64,000 nt of DNA, from positions 1 through 64,000 of the forward strand of contig OY282369.1 of the NCBI GenBank assembly GCA_958295735.1, written 5' to 3'. Made by a program: the position numbers and the translations under genes. Source of the stretch: an uncultured Candidatus Cenarchaeum sp. (lineage in GTDB: Archaea > Thermoproteota > Nitrososphaeria > Nitrososphaerales > Nitrosopumilaceae). The notes below the pieces were generated by a model, which saw only the letters and a list, made by a program, of their open reading frames with translations, searched no databases and was not told where the DNA came from. Shown here piece after piece: positions 27,263 through 36,832 of this stretch. Each line of letters opens with the position of its first letter. Position 1 is the first letter of the stretch.

Positions 27263-27354
27263 GTGTAGACTTACGTCCAAACCGGAACCACGCCTAGCAA
27301 CGGCAAGCCACCTCATGATCTCACGCCCAGATCACGATGGACGTAAGTCTACAC
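27263..27354. mobile_element. 92-bp MITE, copy c
   Basis: Perfect-looking termini GTGTAGACTTACGTCCA at 27263 and its inverse TGGACGTAAGTCTACAC ending at 27354. The 8-bp direct repeat ACGGCCGG flanks it (27255-27262 and 27355-27362). The right end is 18 bp above the TATA box CTTATAT (27373-27379) of array copy 4, the same position taken by IS66 copy 1 relative to array copy 1. Confidence 0.93.
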
Positions 27355-27402
27355 ACGGCCGGCCGGGCCACGCTTATATCAAGCCGGCTCGCAGGCAGGC
27401 CG

Positions 27403-27615
27403 TTGATCAGAATCAAGGAAGGCCCGTCGAAAGATAACATGAGAGAGGCCATGAAGCGCGCCGAGAAGATTCCGGTGTGGAGAAAAAACCTGATACTTGG
27501 GCGCGACCCGGAGCGCTACATGCCCGAACACCTGAAGGGCAGGGGGCCCTACTGGACGTGGGAATACGACGAGGAGTCGTCCCCGCTCGCTCCCGAAAAG
27601 AGCCCTCCCGAGTAG
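27403..27615 (+). CDS. Small unknown protein, array copy 4
   Basis: Seventy residues, virtually identical to copies 1 and 2 (IRIKEGPSKDNMREAMKR... KNLILGRDPERYM... EKSPPE). TTG 27403 lies 30 bp below TATA 27373-27379. A longer in-frame reading starting inside the MITE (27337) is rejected because it would include the promoter. Confidence 0.6.
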   Translation: MIRIKEGPSKDNMREAMKRAEKIPVWRKNLILGRDPERYMPEHLKGRGPYWTWEYDEESSPLAPEKSPPE

Positions 27616-28027
27616 CGCGCGGCGCCGGTCCGGGCGCCCGGCCCCGCCGGCAGGGCCGCCTCCGGCGTCGTCGTAGCCTTCCCGCACCACGCGGCTGGTC
27701 CGGGCGCCCGGCCCCGCCGGCAGGGCCGCCCCGGATGCGGGGGAAGGCGATCGGGCAGCATGTCGTGTGATGCCGCCCCACAGCGGGCCGGCGCCGCGCG
27801 GTTAGCGCGAATGGCCGGAATTCCCCAGAACGCGCCGGCCTGCCGGGCGCGGGGAAAAGCGGCGCCGGGGGGGCCCGCCGGATGCCGCGCCGAGGACGGC
27901 GGGATCGGGGGGCGCCCCGCGGGCGGGCGGATCGGGAGCGGCCCCGCGGCGCGCGCCCCGCGCGGGAGGGGGCGCGGGATCAAGGGCGGGTGCCGGCGGG
28001 GAAAGGGCCGCGGGGGCGCGCCCCCGC
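27616..28027. other. GC-rich spacer between the small-gene array and trpA
   Basis: The first ~180 bp are array-derived sequence; the rest (27795-28027) is GC-rich DNA with no AT box and no supportable gene. As the trp operon ends here, a terminator is expected, but no clear T-rich run is visible in the minus-strand direction. Confidence 0.5.
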
Positions 28028-28885
28028 CTACGCGGGGCCGCGGGGAAAGGGCCGCCGGCCCCGCGGCAGCGTCGGCTCCTTGAGCCCGCGCACCAGCGAG
28101 GCCACCTCGTCCTCGAGCCTGCGCGGCGGCACGGTCCCGGCCAGCCGCAGTATGGCGCTGCCCACTATTACGGCGTCGGCGCCGGCCCCGACGAACCGGG
28201 CCACGTCCCCCGGCGCCGAGACGCCGAACCCCGCCCCCACGGGGATGCGGCCCCCCGCGGCCCTCCTCGCCGCGCGCACGGCCCGCAGCGCGTATTCCGG
28301 GGGCCCCCCCTCCCTGGCCCCCGTGGTGCCGTACACGGCCACCAAATACAGGAACCCCGAGGAGCGGGAGGCGAGCAGCCGGAGCCTGCCCGGGGGGGTG
28401 TTGGGCGCGGCCAGGAGGACGGCATCGAGCCCCGCGGCCGCCGCCGCCGCCGCGTACCCGGCCGACTCGTCGACCGGGATGTCCGGCACTATGAGCCCGT
28501 CGGCGCCGGCCCGCGCCGCGTCCGCGGCGAACCTGGCGTAGCCGCGCCTGTGCAGTATGTTGGCGTACGTCATTATCGCCAGCGGCAGGCCGGGCTCCTC
28601 CTTCCTGGCGCGGCGCACGAACGCGAGCGCGCCGTCCACGGTCGTCCCGCCCCGCAGCGAGGCCGCCGCGGCATCCCGTATGACGGGCCCGTCGGCGAGC
28701 GGGTCGGAGAACGGCAGGCCCACCTCGACCACGTCGGCCCCGCCCCTGACTATCCCCCTGAACACGGAGAGGGCGCCGCGGCCGGGCGGGTAGCCGGCCA
28801 TCGTGTACGCCACGAGCGCCCGCTCGCCCCGCGACGCCAGCCGGTCGAGCGCGGCGCGGATCCGGCCCCCGCCCCCCGCGGTCAC
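28028..28885 (-). CDS. trpA: Tryptophan synthase alpha chain
   Basis: A 285-residue TIM-barrel enzyme cleaving indole-3-glycerol phosphate to indole and glyceraldehyde 3-phosphate. Landmarks: [30 protein letters not shown] (catalytic Glu and Asp), [28 protein letters not shown], and [14 protein letters not shown] with the phosphate-binding [14 protein letters not shown] 28885 overlaps the TGA of trpB as GTGA. It is the last gene of trpEGDCBA. The C-terminus is extended and Arg/Pro-rich. Confidence 0.95.
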   Translation of the reverse strand: MTAGGGGRIRAALDRLASRGERALVAYTMAGYPPGRGALSVFRGIVRGGADVVEVGLPFSDPLADGPVIRDAAAASLRGGTTVDGALAFVRRARKEEPGLPLAIMTYANILHRRGYARFAADAARAGADGLIVPDIPVDESAGYAAAAAAAGLDAVLLAAPNTPPGRLRLLASRSSGFLYLVAVYGTTGAREGGPPEYALRAVRAARRAAGGRIPVGAGFGVSAPGDVARFVGAGADAVIVGSAILRLAGTVPPRRLEDEVASLVRGLKEPTLPRGRRPFPRGPA

Positions 28886-30051
28886 GCCCCTTCCCCCCCC
28901 GCCGCGGCGCGCCCGCGCACCACCCCCACGTCCTTGTCGCCCCTGCCGGACAGCGTGACCACCACCGACTTTGACCCCCCCATGCGGCGGGCCACCTTCA
29001 CCGCCTCGGCCACCGCGTGCGCCGACTCGAGCGCCGGTATTATCCCCTCGGCGGTGGCCAGGGCGCGGAAGGCCGCCACCGCCTCCTCGTCGGTGGCGCT
29101 CGCGTACCGGACGCGCCCCGACTCCTTGAGGAACGCGTGCTCGGGCCCCACCCCGGGATAGTCCAGGCCGGCCGAGACGCTGTGCGTCCCGCCCACCTGC
29201 CCGTCGGCGTCCTGCAGCAGGTACGTCATCATCCCGTGCAGCACGCCGGGGCTCCCGGCGCCGAGGGTCGCCGAGTGCATCCCCGTGCCCAGGCCCCTCC
29301 CCGCCGCCTCCACCCCCACGAGCTCGGCCCCCGTCCGCAGCAGCGGGCGGAACGTCCCTATCGCGTTGGAGCCGCCCCCCACGCAGGCCACCGCCGCGTC
29401 CGGCGCGCCGCGCATCTGGCGGCGTATCTCCTTCCCAATGACGCCCTGAAAGTCCGCGACCATCCCGGGGTACGGGCGGGGCCCGACGGCCGAGCCCAAG
29501 AGGTAGTGCGTGTCCGAGACGTTGGCCGTCCAGTCCCGGATGGCCTCGCTTATGGCGTCCTTCAGGGTCCGGCTGCCCGTGTCCACCGTCCGCACCCTCG
29601 ACCCGAGCAGGCCCATCCGGTACACGTTGAGGCTCTGCCGCCCCGCGTCCTTGCTCCCCATGTACACCTCGGAGCGGATCCCGAGGCAGGCGCAGGCCAT
29701 CGCCGTGGCCACCCCGTGCTGGCCGGCCCCCGTCTCCGCCACCACCCTGCGCTTGCCCATCCTCCTGGCCAGGAGGGCCTGCCCCATCGTGTTGTTGATC
29801 TTGTGCGCCCCGCCGTGCAGCAGGTCCTCCCTCTTGAGGTATATGCGGGCCCCGCCGGCCATCCTGGTCAGGTTCCGCGCGAAGTACAGCGGCGTGGGCC
29901 TCCCCGCGTAGTCCTTCAGGTATCCGGCCAGCTCCGCGCGGAACCGGCGGTCCGCCTTGGCCGCGGCGTACCCTTCTTCCAGCTCGTCCAGCGCGGGGAC
30001 GAGCGTCTCGGGGACGTACCGCCCGCCGAACGGGCCGAACCTGCCCCTCAC
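28882..30051 (-). CDS. trpB: Tryptophan synthase beta chain
   Basis: A 389-residue PLP enzyme condensing indole with serine. It begins [16 protein letters not shown], the typical TrpB1 start. The PLP lysine lies in [13 protein letters not shown], followed by [12 protein letters not shown] and the phosphate loop [23 protein letters not shown] and the terminal LSGRGDKD also match. GTG 30051 overlaps the trpC stop as GTGA and gives the conserved N-terminus. The open frame extends far upstream as an anti-frame of trpC, trimmed here. Confidence 0.96.
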   Translation of the reverse strand: MRGRFGPFGGRYVPETLVPALDELEEGYAAAKADRRFRAELAGYLKDYAGRPTPLYFARNLTRMAGGARIYLKREDLLHGGAHKINNTMGQALLARRMGKRRVVAETGAGQHGVATAMACACLGIRSEVYMGSKDAGRQSLNVYRMGLLGSRVRTVDTGSRTLKDAISEAIRDWTANVSDTHYLLGSAVGPRPYPGMVADFQGVIGKEIRRQMRGAPDAAVACVGGGSNAIGTFRPLLRTGAELVGVEAAGRGLGTGMHSATLGAGSPGVLHGMMTYLLQDADGQVGGTHSVSAGLDYPGVGPEHAFLKESGRVRYASATDEEAVAAFRALATAEGIIPALESAHAVAEAVKVARRMGGSKSVVVTLSGRGDKDVGVVRGRAAAGGEGA

Positions 30052-30836
30052 CGCGCCCCCACCAGCCCGCGCACCCGCCCCTCCACGTCGGCGGCGCCCA
30101 TTATCCCCGAGCCCACCAGGAACGCGTCGGCCCCCGCCCTCCTCAGCCTGGACACGTCGGCCGGCGAGGCCACCCCGCTCTCGGACACCACGGGGCGCCC
30201 GTCCCTGGCCGCCCCCCGCAGCACGCGCTCCGTCACGCCCAGGTCGACCTCCAGCGTGTCCAGGTCGCGGTTGTTTATCCCCAGCACGTCGGCCCCCGAG
30301 GACAGCGCGCGCTCGAACTCGCCCGCCGTGTGCGCTTCTAGCAGCGCGTCCATCCCCGCCCCGTGCGCGCGGTCCACGAGGCTCCCCATGTCGTCCACGT
30401 GGCCCCCGTCGGCCAGCGACTGCATCAGCAGCACGCAGTCGGCCCCCGCCGCCGCGCCCGCGTCCACCTGCGCGGGATCCACCACTATGTCCTTCATGAC
30501 GACGGGGACGTCGACCGCCGCGCGCGCCCGCCGCAGGAACTCCGGCGAGCCGCCGAACAGCCGCGGCTGCGTCAGGACGGACACGGCGCAGGCGCCGCCG
30601 GCCTCCATGCTCGCCGCCATCCCGGCGGGATCGGCGGCGGCGCGCAACACCCCGGCCGACGGCGAGGAGAACTTGACCTCGGCTATCACGGGGGACAGGG
30701 GCGCCTTTTCCCGGATGGCCCGCCGCAGGAGGCCGCGCCGGGGGCGCGGCGCCCCATCCCGTTCCGTCCGGTACACGCCCTCCGCCACGCACTCCCTGGA
30801 GTTGGCCGCCAGCCTCGCCAGCATCCCGCCGCTCAC
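30048..30836 (-). CDS. trpC: Indole-3-glycerol phosphate synthase
   Basis: A 262-residue TIM barrel closing the indole ring of CdRP. Conserved parts: [14 protein letters not shown] (catalytic Lys), [56 protein letters not shown] and [16 protein letters not shown] 30836 ([10 protein letters not shown]) is preferred because it makes the same GTGA overlap as all other junctions; ATG 30824 is the alternative, 4 residues shorter. No phosphoribosylanthranilate isomerase domain is fused. Confidence 0.93.
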   Translation of the reverse strand: MSGGMLARLAANSRECVAEGVYRTERDGAPRPRRGLLRRAIREKAPLSPVIAEVKFSSPSAGVLRAAADPAGMAASMEAGGACAVSVLTQPRLFGGSPEFLRRARAAVDVPVVMKDIVVDPAQVDAGAAAGADCVLLMQSLADGGHVDDMGSLVDRAHGAGMDALLEAHTAGEFERALSSGADVLGINNRDLDTLEVDLGVTERVLRGAARDGRPVVSESGVASPADVSRLRRAGADAFLVGSGIMGAADVEGRVRGLVGAR

Positions 30837-31891
30837 GCCGGCCGCCCCCGCTCCAGGGCCTCCCCGGCCCCGTGCTCCCGCGCGAACCTGCGCAGGAGCC
30901 CGGCCGCGGCGCCCCCCTCCACCGCCTCGGTCGCGGCGGCCAGCCCGTCCGCCAGCCCGTCCGCCAGCCCCGCCACCGCGAGCGCCATGCCGGCGTTGAG
31001 GGCGGCCGTCTCCCGCACGGCCCTGGGCGCGGTGCCGTCCACGGCGCCGGCGAACGCGGCGAACGCCTCGCCCGGCGAGGAGGCCGCCAGGTCCCCGGGG
31101 AGCGAGCGCGCGAGCCCGAGGGCCCAAGGGTCTACGGCCTCCGTCACCGGATCTTCCCCGGCGCTCACCGTGCACGCCAGCCCGCGGGAGTCCGTGGTGA
31201 GCTCGTCGGCCCCGCCCGACGACGTCACCGCCGCGGCGCGCTCGGCGCCGCGCGCCGCGAGCAGGCGCGGGACGCGCTCCAGCATGCCCCCCGGCGTGAC
31301 CCCCACCAGCTGCCTCCGCACGCCGGCCGGGTTGCACAGGGGCCCGAGCAGGTTGAACGCGGTGCGCCTTCCCGCCAGCATCCGCGCCCGCGCGACATGC
31401 CGCATGGACGGGTGGAACGCGGGCGCGAACATGAAGCATATGCCCAGCCGTTCAAAGTCCGAGGCGGCCTCGCCCGGGGGCGCGTCCGGCCGGCACCCGA
31501 GCCGCTCGAAGACGTCGGCGCTCCCCCACGAGCCCCGCCTGCTGGAGCGGTTGCCGTGCTTGGCGACGGGGGCCCCCGCCGCGGCGCATATGAAGGCGGC
31601 CGCCGTCGAGACGTTGAACGTGCGGCCGCCGTCGCCGCCCGTCCCGCACACGTCCACGGGGGAGCGGCGGCGCGCGCCGGGCAGGTCCGCCCGGATCGCG
31701 CCCGCGTCCAGCGCGTCCAGCATGCCGAGCAGCTCCTCGTCGGTCTCGCCCTTCTCCGCGAGGGCGGCGAGGAACGCGGCCCCGTCCCCGTCGCTCGCGC
31801 GCCCCGACAGGAGCTCGGCGGCGGCGGCGCGCGCCTCCCCGCGGCCCATGTGCCCCCCGGCGGCCAGCCGCGCCGCCGTCCCCGCGATCAC
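30833..31891 (-). CDS. trpD: Anthranilate phosphoribosyltransferase
   Basis: A 352-residue protein transferring phosphoribosyl from PRPP to anthranilate. It carries [17 protein letters not shown] (PRPP-binding GTGGD), [35 protein letters not shown] and [12 protein letters not shown], all family signatures. GTG 31891 overlaps the trpG stop as GTGA. Near the C-terminus the segment [11 protein letters not shown] comes from a short repeat. The open frame upstream of GTG 31891 is antisense to trpG and is excluded. Confidence 0.94.
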   Translation of the reverse strand: MIAGTAARLAAGGHMGRGEARAAAAELLSGRASDGDGAAFLAALAEKGETDEELLGMLDALDAGAIRADLPGARRRSPVDVCGTGGDGGRTFNVSTAAAFICAAAGAPVAKHGNRSSRRGSWGSADVFERLGCRPDAPPGEAASDFERLGICFMFAPAFHPSMRHVARARMLAGRRTAFNLLGPLCNPAGVRRQLVGVTPGGMLERVPRLLAARGAERAAAVTSSGGADELTTDSRGLACTVSAGEDPVTEAVDPWALGLARSLPGDLAASSPGEAFAAFAGAVDGTAPRAVRETAALNAGMALAVAGLADGLADGLAAATEAVEGGAAAGLLRRFAREHGAGEALERGRPA

Positions 31892-32499
31892 CGGCGCCCC
31901 CTCCCCGCCCACTCTTCGGCCATGCCGTAAAAGTTGGCCATCACGCGCGCGCCGTCCTCGGTCATTATCGACTCGGGGTGGAACTGCACCCCGTGCACGG
32001 GGTGGCTCCTGTGGCTGACGGCCATCACCTCCGAGTCGTCCTCGGCCACCGCCGTCACCCGCAGCGAGCCCGGCATGGAGGAGCGCTCGCCCACCAGGGA
32101 ATGGTACCGCGTGGCGCGGAACGGGTTGCGCACCCCGGCGAACAGCGGCCGGCTCCCGTCGTGCCGCACCGGGCTCGTCTTGCCGTGCCGCACCCGCGCG
32201 GCGCCGACCACGCGGCCGCCGTACGCCCGCACTATCCCCTGGTGGCCGAGGCACACCCCGAGCAGCGGCTTGCGCGGGCCGGCCTCCCTTATCACCTCCA
32301 TGCAGGAGCCGAAGTACCGCGCGTCCTCCGGGGTGCCCGGCCCGGGCGAGATGACCACCGCGTCGTAGTCCGGGCCGGCCGCCCGCCCCGGCCGCACGCG
32401 GTCGTTCCGCACCACGTCGCACTCCGCGCCGAGCCCGCCCAAATACTGCGCGATGTTGTACACGAACGAGTCGTAGTTGTCCACTATGAGGAACCTCAC
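31888..32499 (-). CDS. trpG: Anthranilate synthase, glutamine amidotransferase subunit
   Basis: A 203-residue class I amidotransferase. RFLIVDNYDSFVYN opens the protein, VISPGPGTPEDA forms the oxyanion strand, PLLGVCLGHQGI contains the nucleophile Cys, and VQFHPESIMTEDG provides His and Glu. It feeds ammonia from glutamine to TrpE. GTG 32499 overlaps the trpE stop as GTGA. A folate-pathway role (PabA-type) is possible for this family, but trp context and pairing with TrpE settle it. Confidence 0.94.
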   Translation of the reverse strand: MRFLIVDNYDSFVYNIAQYLGGLGAECDVVRNDRVRPGRAAGPDYDAVVISPGPGTPEDARYFGSCMEVIREAGPRKPLLGVCLGHQGIVRAYGGRVVGAARVRHGKTSPVRHDGSRPLFAGVRNPFRATRYHSLVGERSSMPGSLRVTAVAEDDSEVMAVSHRSHPVHGVQFHPESIMTEDGARVMANFYGMAEEWAGRGRR

Positions 32500-33887
32500 C
32501 CGGCGGCCGCCTCCTCCAGCGCCTGGAGCATCGAGCCGGCCTTGTGCCGCGTCTCCGCGTATTCCGCGTCCGGCACCGAATCGGCCACTATCCCGGCGCC
32601 GGCCTGCACGAACCCCGCGTCCCCGTCGAAGAACGCGCTGCGTATGGCGATGGCGAAGTCGCAGCAGCCGTTGTGGGAAAAGTACCCGACCGCCCCGGCG
32701 TACGGACCCCTCGGGGCCCGCTCCAGCTCGTCAATCACCTCCATGGCGCGCACCTTCGGCGCGCCGGACACGGTCCCCGCCGGGAAGACGGCCCGCAGCG
32801 CGTCGTACATGTCGGCGCCGTCCCGGAGGTCGCCGGCCACGTGCGTCACCATGTGCTGCACGTGGCTGAACCGGCGCACCGCCATCAGCTGGTCCACCCC
32901 CACCGAGCCGTACCCGCAGACCCTCCCCAGGTCGTTCCGCCCCAGGTCGACGAGCATCGTGTGCTCGGCCAGCTCCTTCTCGTCGCGCAACAGCTGCCCG
33001 GCCAGTTCCGCGTCCCGCCGCGCGTCCCCCGTCACGGGCCGCGTCCCGGCTATCGGGAACGTCTCGGCCCTCCTCCCCGTCACCCGCACCAGCATCTCCG
33101 GCGAGGCGCCCACCACGGCGCGCTCCCCCTGCCCCACGTGGTACATGTACGGGGAGGGGTTGAGCCGGCGCAGGGCGCCGTACACCGCCGCGCGGTCCCC
33201 GCGCGCCCTGAACGAGAACCTCCGGGACAGCACCACCTGGAAGACGTCCCCGGAACGGACGTACCGCTTGGCCGCCTCGACGGCCCGCCCGAACTCCTCC
33301 GGGCCGGTCTCCTCCGCAATGCCGGAGACCTCGAACGCTTCCCCCTCCGGCGGGGGGGCAGCCAGGGCCCTCCGGACCTCGGCGAGCCTGTCCGCCCCGG
33401 GATAGCTGAAGTAGAAGGTCTCCCCCCTGGCGTTGTCCCGCACTATGCCGTCGTCGTACACGCCGAACTCGAGGAGGGGGCCATCCGGCAGCCCGTGCCT
33501 GGCCGGCACGTCCTCCGCGAGCCGCGCGGCGTCGTAGCTTATGGTCCCCGCGGCCCCGCCCGCGTACCGGTACGGCGCGGCGCCGGCCCCCGAGCCGACC
33601 ATCTCCTTCACCACGGAGAACGGGTCGCCGGTGCGGACCGTCCTCGCCGTTTCGTACCGCCCCGGGCCGTCCGCCTCGAGCACCTCCGTCCTGTCCGCGT
33701 ACCCCCGTATTATGGCGGGCGGCCCGAACCCCATCACCGAGGTCTCGGCGAGCGCGTCCGGGCCCGACAGGGACTCGAACAGGAACGAGTGGGAGTAGCC
33801 GCGCGAGACGCGGCGGTACAGGCTAAACTGGTCCTCTGCCCCGTCGAGGGGCACGAGCGCGGGCCGCGCATCCCCAAAGGCGTCCAC
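32496..33887 (-). CDS. trpE: Anthranilate synthase component I
   Basis: A 463-residue chorismate-utilising enzyme forming anthranilate, first gene of the operon. Signatures: FPIAGTRPVTG, EKELAEHTMLVDLGRNDLGR, GTVSGAPKVRAMEVIDELE and GYFSHNGCCDFAIAIRSAFF (chorismate and Mg2+ site). The likely start is GTG 33887 (MDAFGDARPALVPLDGAEDQ), 26-33 bp below TATTTAAA; the longer in-frame extension runs through the promoter and an upstream MITE and is rejected. The N-terminal feedback-binding SYSH-type motif appears as YSHSFLFES, so tryptophan inhibition is plausible. Confidence 0.94.
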   Translation of the reverse strand: MDAFGDARPALVPLDGAEDQFSLYRRVSRGYSHSFLFESLSGPDALAETSVMGFGPPAIIRGYADRTEVLEADGPGRYETARTVRTGDPFSVVKEMVGSGAGAAPYRYAGGAAGTISYDAARLAEDVPARHGLPDGPLLEFGVYDDGIVRDNARGETFYFSYPGADRLAEVRRALAAPPPEGEAFEVSGIAEETGPEEFGRAVEAAKRYVRSGDVFQVVLSRRFSFRARGDRAAVYGALRRLNPSPYMYHVGQGERAVVGASPEMLVRVTGRRAETFPIAGTRPVTGDARRDAELAGQLLRDEKELAEHTMLVDLGRNDLGRVCGYGSVGVDQLMAVRRFSHVQHMVTHVAGDLRDGADMYDALRAVFPAGTVSGAPKVRAMEVIDELERAPRGPYAGAVGYFSHNGCCDFAIAIRSAFFDGDAGFVQAGAGIVADSVPDAEYAETRHKAGSMLQALEEAAAG

Positions 33888-33912
33888 CCATGCCGCGTTG
33901 CGGCCAGGAGGG

Positions 33913-33920
33913 TATTTAAA
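33913..33920 (-). promoter_or_regulatory. TATA box of the trpEGDCBA operon
   Basis: TTTAAATA on the minus strand. A 92-bp MITE starts 18 bp upstream (33939), its 8-bp target duplication plus 10 bp separating it from the box. No leader peptide or obvious operator is seen. Confidence 0.7.
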
Positions 33921-33938
33921 ACTTGGCGGCGCGGATGC

Positions 33939-34030
33939 GTGTAGACTTACGTCCAAATCAAAACCACGCCTAGCGGCAACAATCCGCTCCGCGATCCCAC
34001 GCCTAGATCACAATGGACGTAAGTCTACAC
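33939..34030. mobile_element. 92-bp MITE, copy d
   Basis: Ends GTGTAGACTTACGTCCA at 33939 and the inverse TGGACGTAAGTCTACAC to 34030, flanked by the 8-bp direct repeat GCGGATGC (33931-33938 and 34031-34038). It is placed just upstream of the trp promoter. Confidence 0.93.
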
Positions 34031-34273
34031 GCGGATGCTTGGCGGGGGAGGGCGGATCCGGGTCCGCCGGGCGGCGCGGGGCAACTTCGCGGGCCGGCGG
34101 GGGCGCCCGAGCGGATCCGGGTCCGGGCGGGGGCGCGGGGCAGATTCGCGGACGCGGGCCGGCTCGCTTGGCCGGTTGGCGCCAAACCTACAGCGCTGGA
34201 CCTCGCAGGACGGGACACGCGCGGCGGCGGGCCTTACAGAACCAATAATAACCAACCATTGGCGACCCGCGCC

Positions 34274-36832
34274 GTGAAAGCGTTCCACACGGTGGCCGTG
34301 CCGCACGACGACATCATGCGGAAGAAGCTCACCATGGACGTCTTTGCGGCCGACCTGTGGGACGCGTTTCGTGGAAGGGGATCGGAAGCGTACACGGATC
34401 CGGCGACCTTCTTCAAGAAGACCCACATGACGGCGAATCTCGAGAAGATCATCCGCGGCGTGCAGACGCGCCTCGACGGCGACGGCGGGGACGGCTTCCA
34501 GCACATCGAGACGCCGTTCGGCGGAGGCAAGACGCACGCGCTGATCGCAATGTACCACAAGGCGAAGGAGTGGGGCGCCAAATCCGTGGTCGTGGTGGGA
34601 ACCTCGATGGGCCACGAGGAGACCATATGGGGCAAGATCGAGGAGCAGCTGGACGGGAGGATCGACGTCCTGTCGGGGCAGCTGGCACCGGGGAGGGAAA
34701 AGCTGGAACGGGTAATTGAAAAGCACGGTCCCGTCCTGATCCTGATAGACGAGCTGGTGCAGCACGCATCGGTCGCGGCGGGAGTAAGGCTGGGCGACAC
34801 CACGATGGCGGCCCAGATCATAGCGTTCGTCCAGCAGCTCAGCGAGGTCGCGTCCACGCTGAGCCGCCTGTGCGTGGTCGCCAGCCTTCCGGCGAGCGTA
34901 TACGAGATGCCAGACAGGAAGACGGCGGAAGACCTGCTGCGGATGATACGCAAGGTGTCCGGCCGCAAGGAGAAGAAGATTACCCCCGTTGACCCCAACG
35001 ACATTCCGGACATCATACGTTCAAGGCTGTTCTCGTCCACCGAGGACGAGATCAGGGAAGGCTCAGCGGAAGCGATATCCAGATTTGTCGACTACTGCGA
35101 AAAAGAGCACATACTGCCCCCCGGCAGGACCGCCGTGCAGTACCGGAAGGAATTCGAAGGCACGTACCCCTTCCTGCCCCAGGTGTTCGAGGTGCTGTAC
35201 CACAACTGGGGCAGCTTTCCGACATTCCAGAGGACCAGGGGCGTGCTCCGGCTACTCTCGTTGGTGGTATACTCGCTCAAGGACAGCGACAGGCAATACA
35301 TCACGCTGTCCGACTTTGACCTCAAGGACGACGAAATCAGGAGGGAGTTGCTGGAGCACATCGGCGACGAGTTTGACAGCGTAATATCGAAAGACATAAC
35401 CAGTTCCGATTCGGGAGCCAGGCGCGCGGACCAGGACGTCGGCCAGGCGCACATGGGGCTTCTCCTCGGCACGAGGGCGGCGGTGGCCATATTCATGTGC
35501 TCGTTTTCCAGCGGCGGCACCAACGGCGCAACCATAAACCAGATCAAGCAGGCGGCGTGCGGCACAGGAGAGCTCTCCAGCATGGTTGGAGACGTGGTGG
35601 GCGGCTTCAGGAGCAAAATGTCGTACGTAAAGAGCGACGACGATCGGTACCTGTTCACCAGCGAGCCCAACATAAACCGCCTCAAGATCGACAGGATGGA
35701 GAGCGTCAAGGAGGAAGAGATGCGCGAAGGCGAGAGGGAGGTTTTGGAGGCCAACGTCGGGTCCCAGCCCATGCGCACCGTTGTGTGGCCCGCCGGGCCG
35801 AGGGACGTGGACGACTCGCCCACGCTGAAGCTCGCCATAATGCAGGACGACGACGCGGAGAAATGCGAGAACATGCTGGAAAGCAAGGGCGAAGCGCCCA
35901 GAGTGCACAGAAACTCAATGTTTTTCCTGTGCCCTGCTGGCGTGGAAAGAGACCAGTTTGCCGACTCGTTAAAGGGCAAGATAGCGCTGGAGAAGATCTT
36001 GGCCGATCCCATAACCCTCAAGCCGGAGCAGAAAAAGGATGTCGAGAACGACTTAGGAAAAGAAAAGGGCGGCCTAGGACACCTGATCAGAAAATACTAC
36101 AGGATCCTCTACATCCCGAACAGCCAAGATCTGGAGAGGTACGACATGGGCATTCCCATAGCCGGCGAGTCGACTGGAATCGCAGAACAAGTTTTCGAGG
36201 CGCTAAAGTCCCAGCAACAGGTGCACGAGAGCATCGGGCCACGGGTCATGAAGACGGAGCATCTAGGGGAACGCGAGCACGCAGAGACAGCAAGCATGTA
36301 CGAACGCATGCTGAGTATGAGGGGGAGCCGGCGGCCCATTGACAGAAGCGTCGTAAAGGAAGCGATCAGGCAGGGGGTCGACAAGAAGGTGTTCGGCATC
36401 GGAACGCTGGTCGACGGATCGCCCGCCTGCACGCATTTCGGCGGCGACGCGCCCGTCGAGTTTTCCGACGGCGAGGTGATCATCAACGCGTCCGTATGCG
36501 AAAGGCAGGCGGCGGCGAGGATCGCCGAACAGGGCCCTGGGCATCCTGATCATGGACAAGACGAAGCGGGCGGCGGCGCCCGGCGGTACAATGGCAGCAA
36601 CGGTGGTGCACCGGATCTCGCCTCACGCGGCGGCAGAAAGGAAATAGATCTCGACTTCGATGTCCCGGAGGGCAAGATGAGCGACGCGTGGGGCATCTTG
36701 AAGCTTGTCAACGAAAGATTCCGTTCCATACACTTCAGGATCAACGCCAAGGACGGATCAATGACGGATGTCGACGTTAGCAAGATATCGGAAGCGCTGA
36801 GGCAGATGGGAACACAGCACAAGCTAAAGTGA
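34274..36832 (+). CDS. DUF499-type AAA ATPase of a methyltransferase/helicase defence module
   Basis: An 852-residue P-loop ATPase. Walker A is PFGGGKTH at 81-88 (ETPFGGGKTHALIAMYHKA) and Walker B is LILIDE at 155-160. VVVVGTSM, LSRLCVVASLP and the long helical middle match DUF499 (COG1483-like) proteins, which occur with DUF1156 adenine methylases and large helicases. The start is GTG 34274, about 26 bp below AATAATAA (34245-34252), giving a leaderless message. It is convergent with the methylase gene, 3' ends overlapping by 9 bp. The role is probably an ATP-driven component of a restriction or exclusion system; this is inferred from context. Confidence 0.8.
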   Translation: MKAFHTVAVPHDDIMRKKLTMDVFAADLWDAFRGRGSEAYTDPATFFKKTHMTANLEKIIRGVQTRLDGDGGDGFQHIETPFGGGKTHALIAMYHKAKEWGAKSVVVVGTSMGHEETIWGKIEEQLDGRIDVLSGQLAPGREKLERVIEKHGPVLILIDELVQHASVAAGVRLGDTTMAAQIIAFVQQLSEVASTLSRLCVVASLPASVYEMPDRKTAEDLLRMIRKVSGRKEKKITPVDPNDIPDIIRSRLFSSTEDEIREGSAEAISRFVDYCEKEHILPPGRTAVQYRKEFEGTYPFLPQVFEVLYHNWGSFPTFQRTRGVLRLLSLVVYSLKDSDRQYITLSDFDLKDDEIRRELLEHIGDEFDSVISKDITSSDSGARRADQDVGQAHMGLLLGTRAAVAIFMCSFSSGGTNGATINQIKQAACGTGELSSMVGDVVGGFRSKMSYVKSDDDRYLFTSEPNINRLKIDRMESVKEEEMREGEREVLEANVGSQPMRTVVWPAGPRDVDDSPTLKLAIMQDDDAEKCENMLESKGEAPRVHRNSMFFLCPAGVERDQFADSLKGKIALEKILADPITLKPEQKKDVENDLGKEKGGLGHLIRKYYRILYIPNSQDLERYDMGIPIAGESTGIAEQVFEALKSQQQVHESIGPRVMKTEHLGEREHAETASMYERMLSMRGSRRPIDRSVVKEAIRQGVDKKVFGIGTLVDGSPACTHFGGDAPVEFSDGEVIINASVCERQAAARIAEQGPGHPDHGQDEAGGGARRYNGSNGGAPDLASRGGRKEIDLDFDVPEGKMSDAWGILKLVNERFRSIHFRINAKDGSMTDVDVSKISEALRQMGTQHKLK

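Larger units (their letters stand above)
25654..27794 (+). repeat. Array of four tandem ~520-bp units, each with a small gene and promoter
   Basis: Unit starts can be set at the promoters (TATA near 25664, 26183, 26702, 27373). The first three genes are exactly 519 bp apart. Each unit has the TATA box, a short gene, and ~300 bp of conserved GC-rich noncoding DNA ending in GGGGAAGGCGATCGGGCAGC and CCCCACAGCGGGCCGGCGCC. The last unit is displaced by a 92-bp MITE and by a longer third gene, and its 3' spacer is rearranged with an internal GGGCGCCCGGCCCCGCCGGC duplication. Confidence 0.9.

Noticed and set aside
25694-27615. Longer starts for the small array genes extending upstream of their TATA boxes
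   Set aside because: Those extensions would run through the promoter, the IS66 end or the MITE, and differ between copies, whereas the TTG-initiated part is shared by all four.
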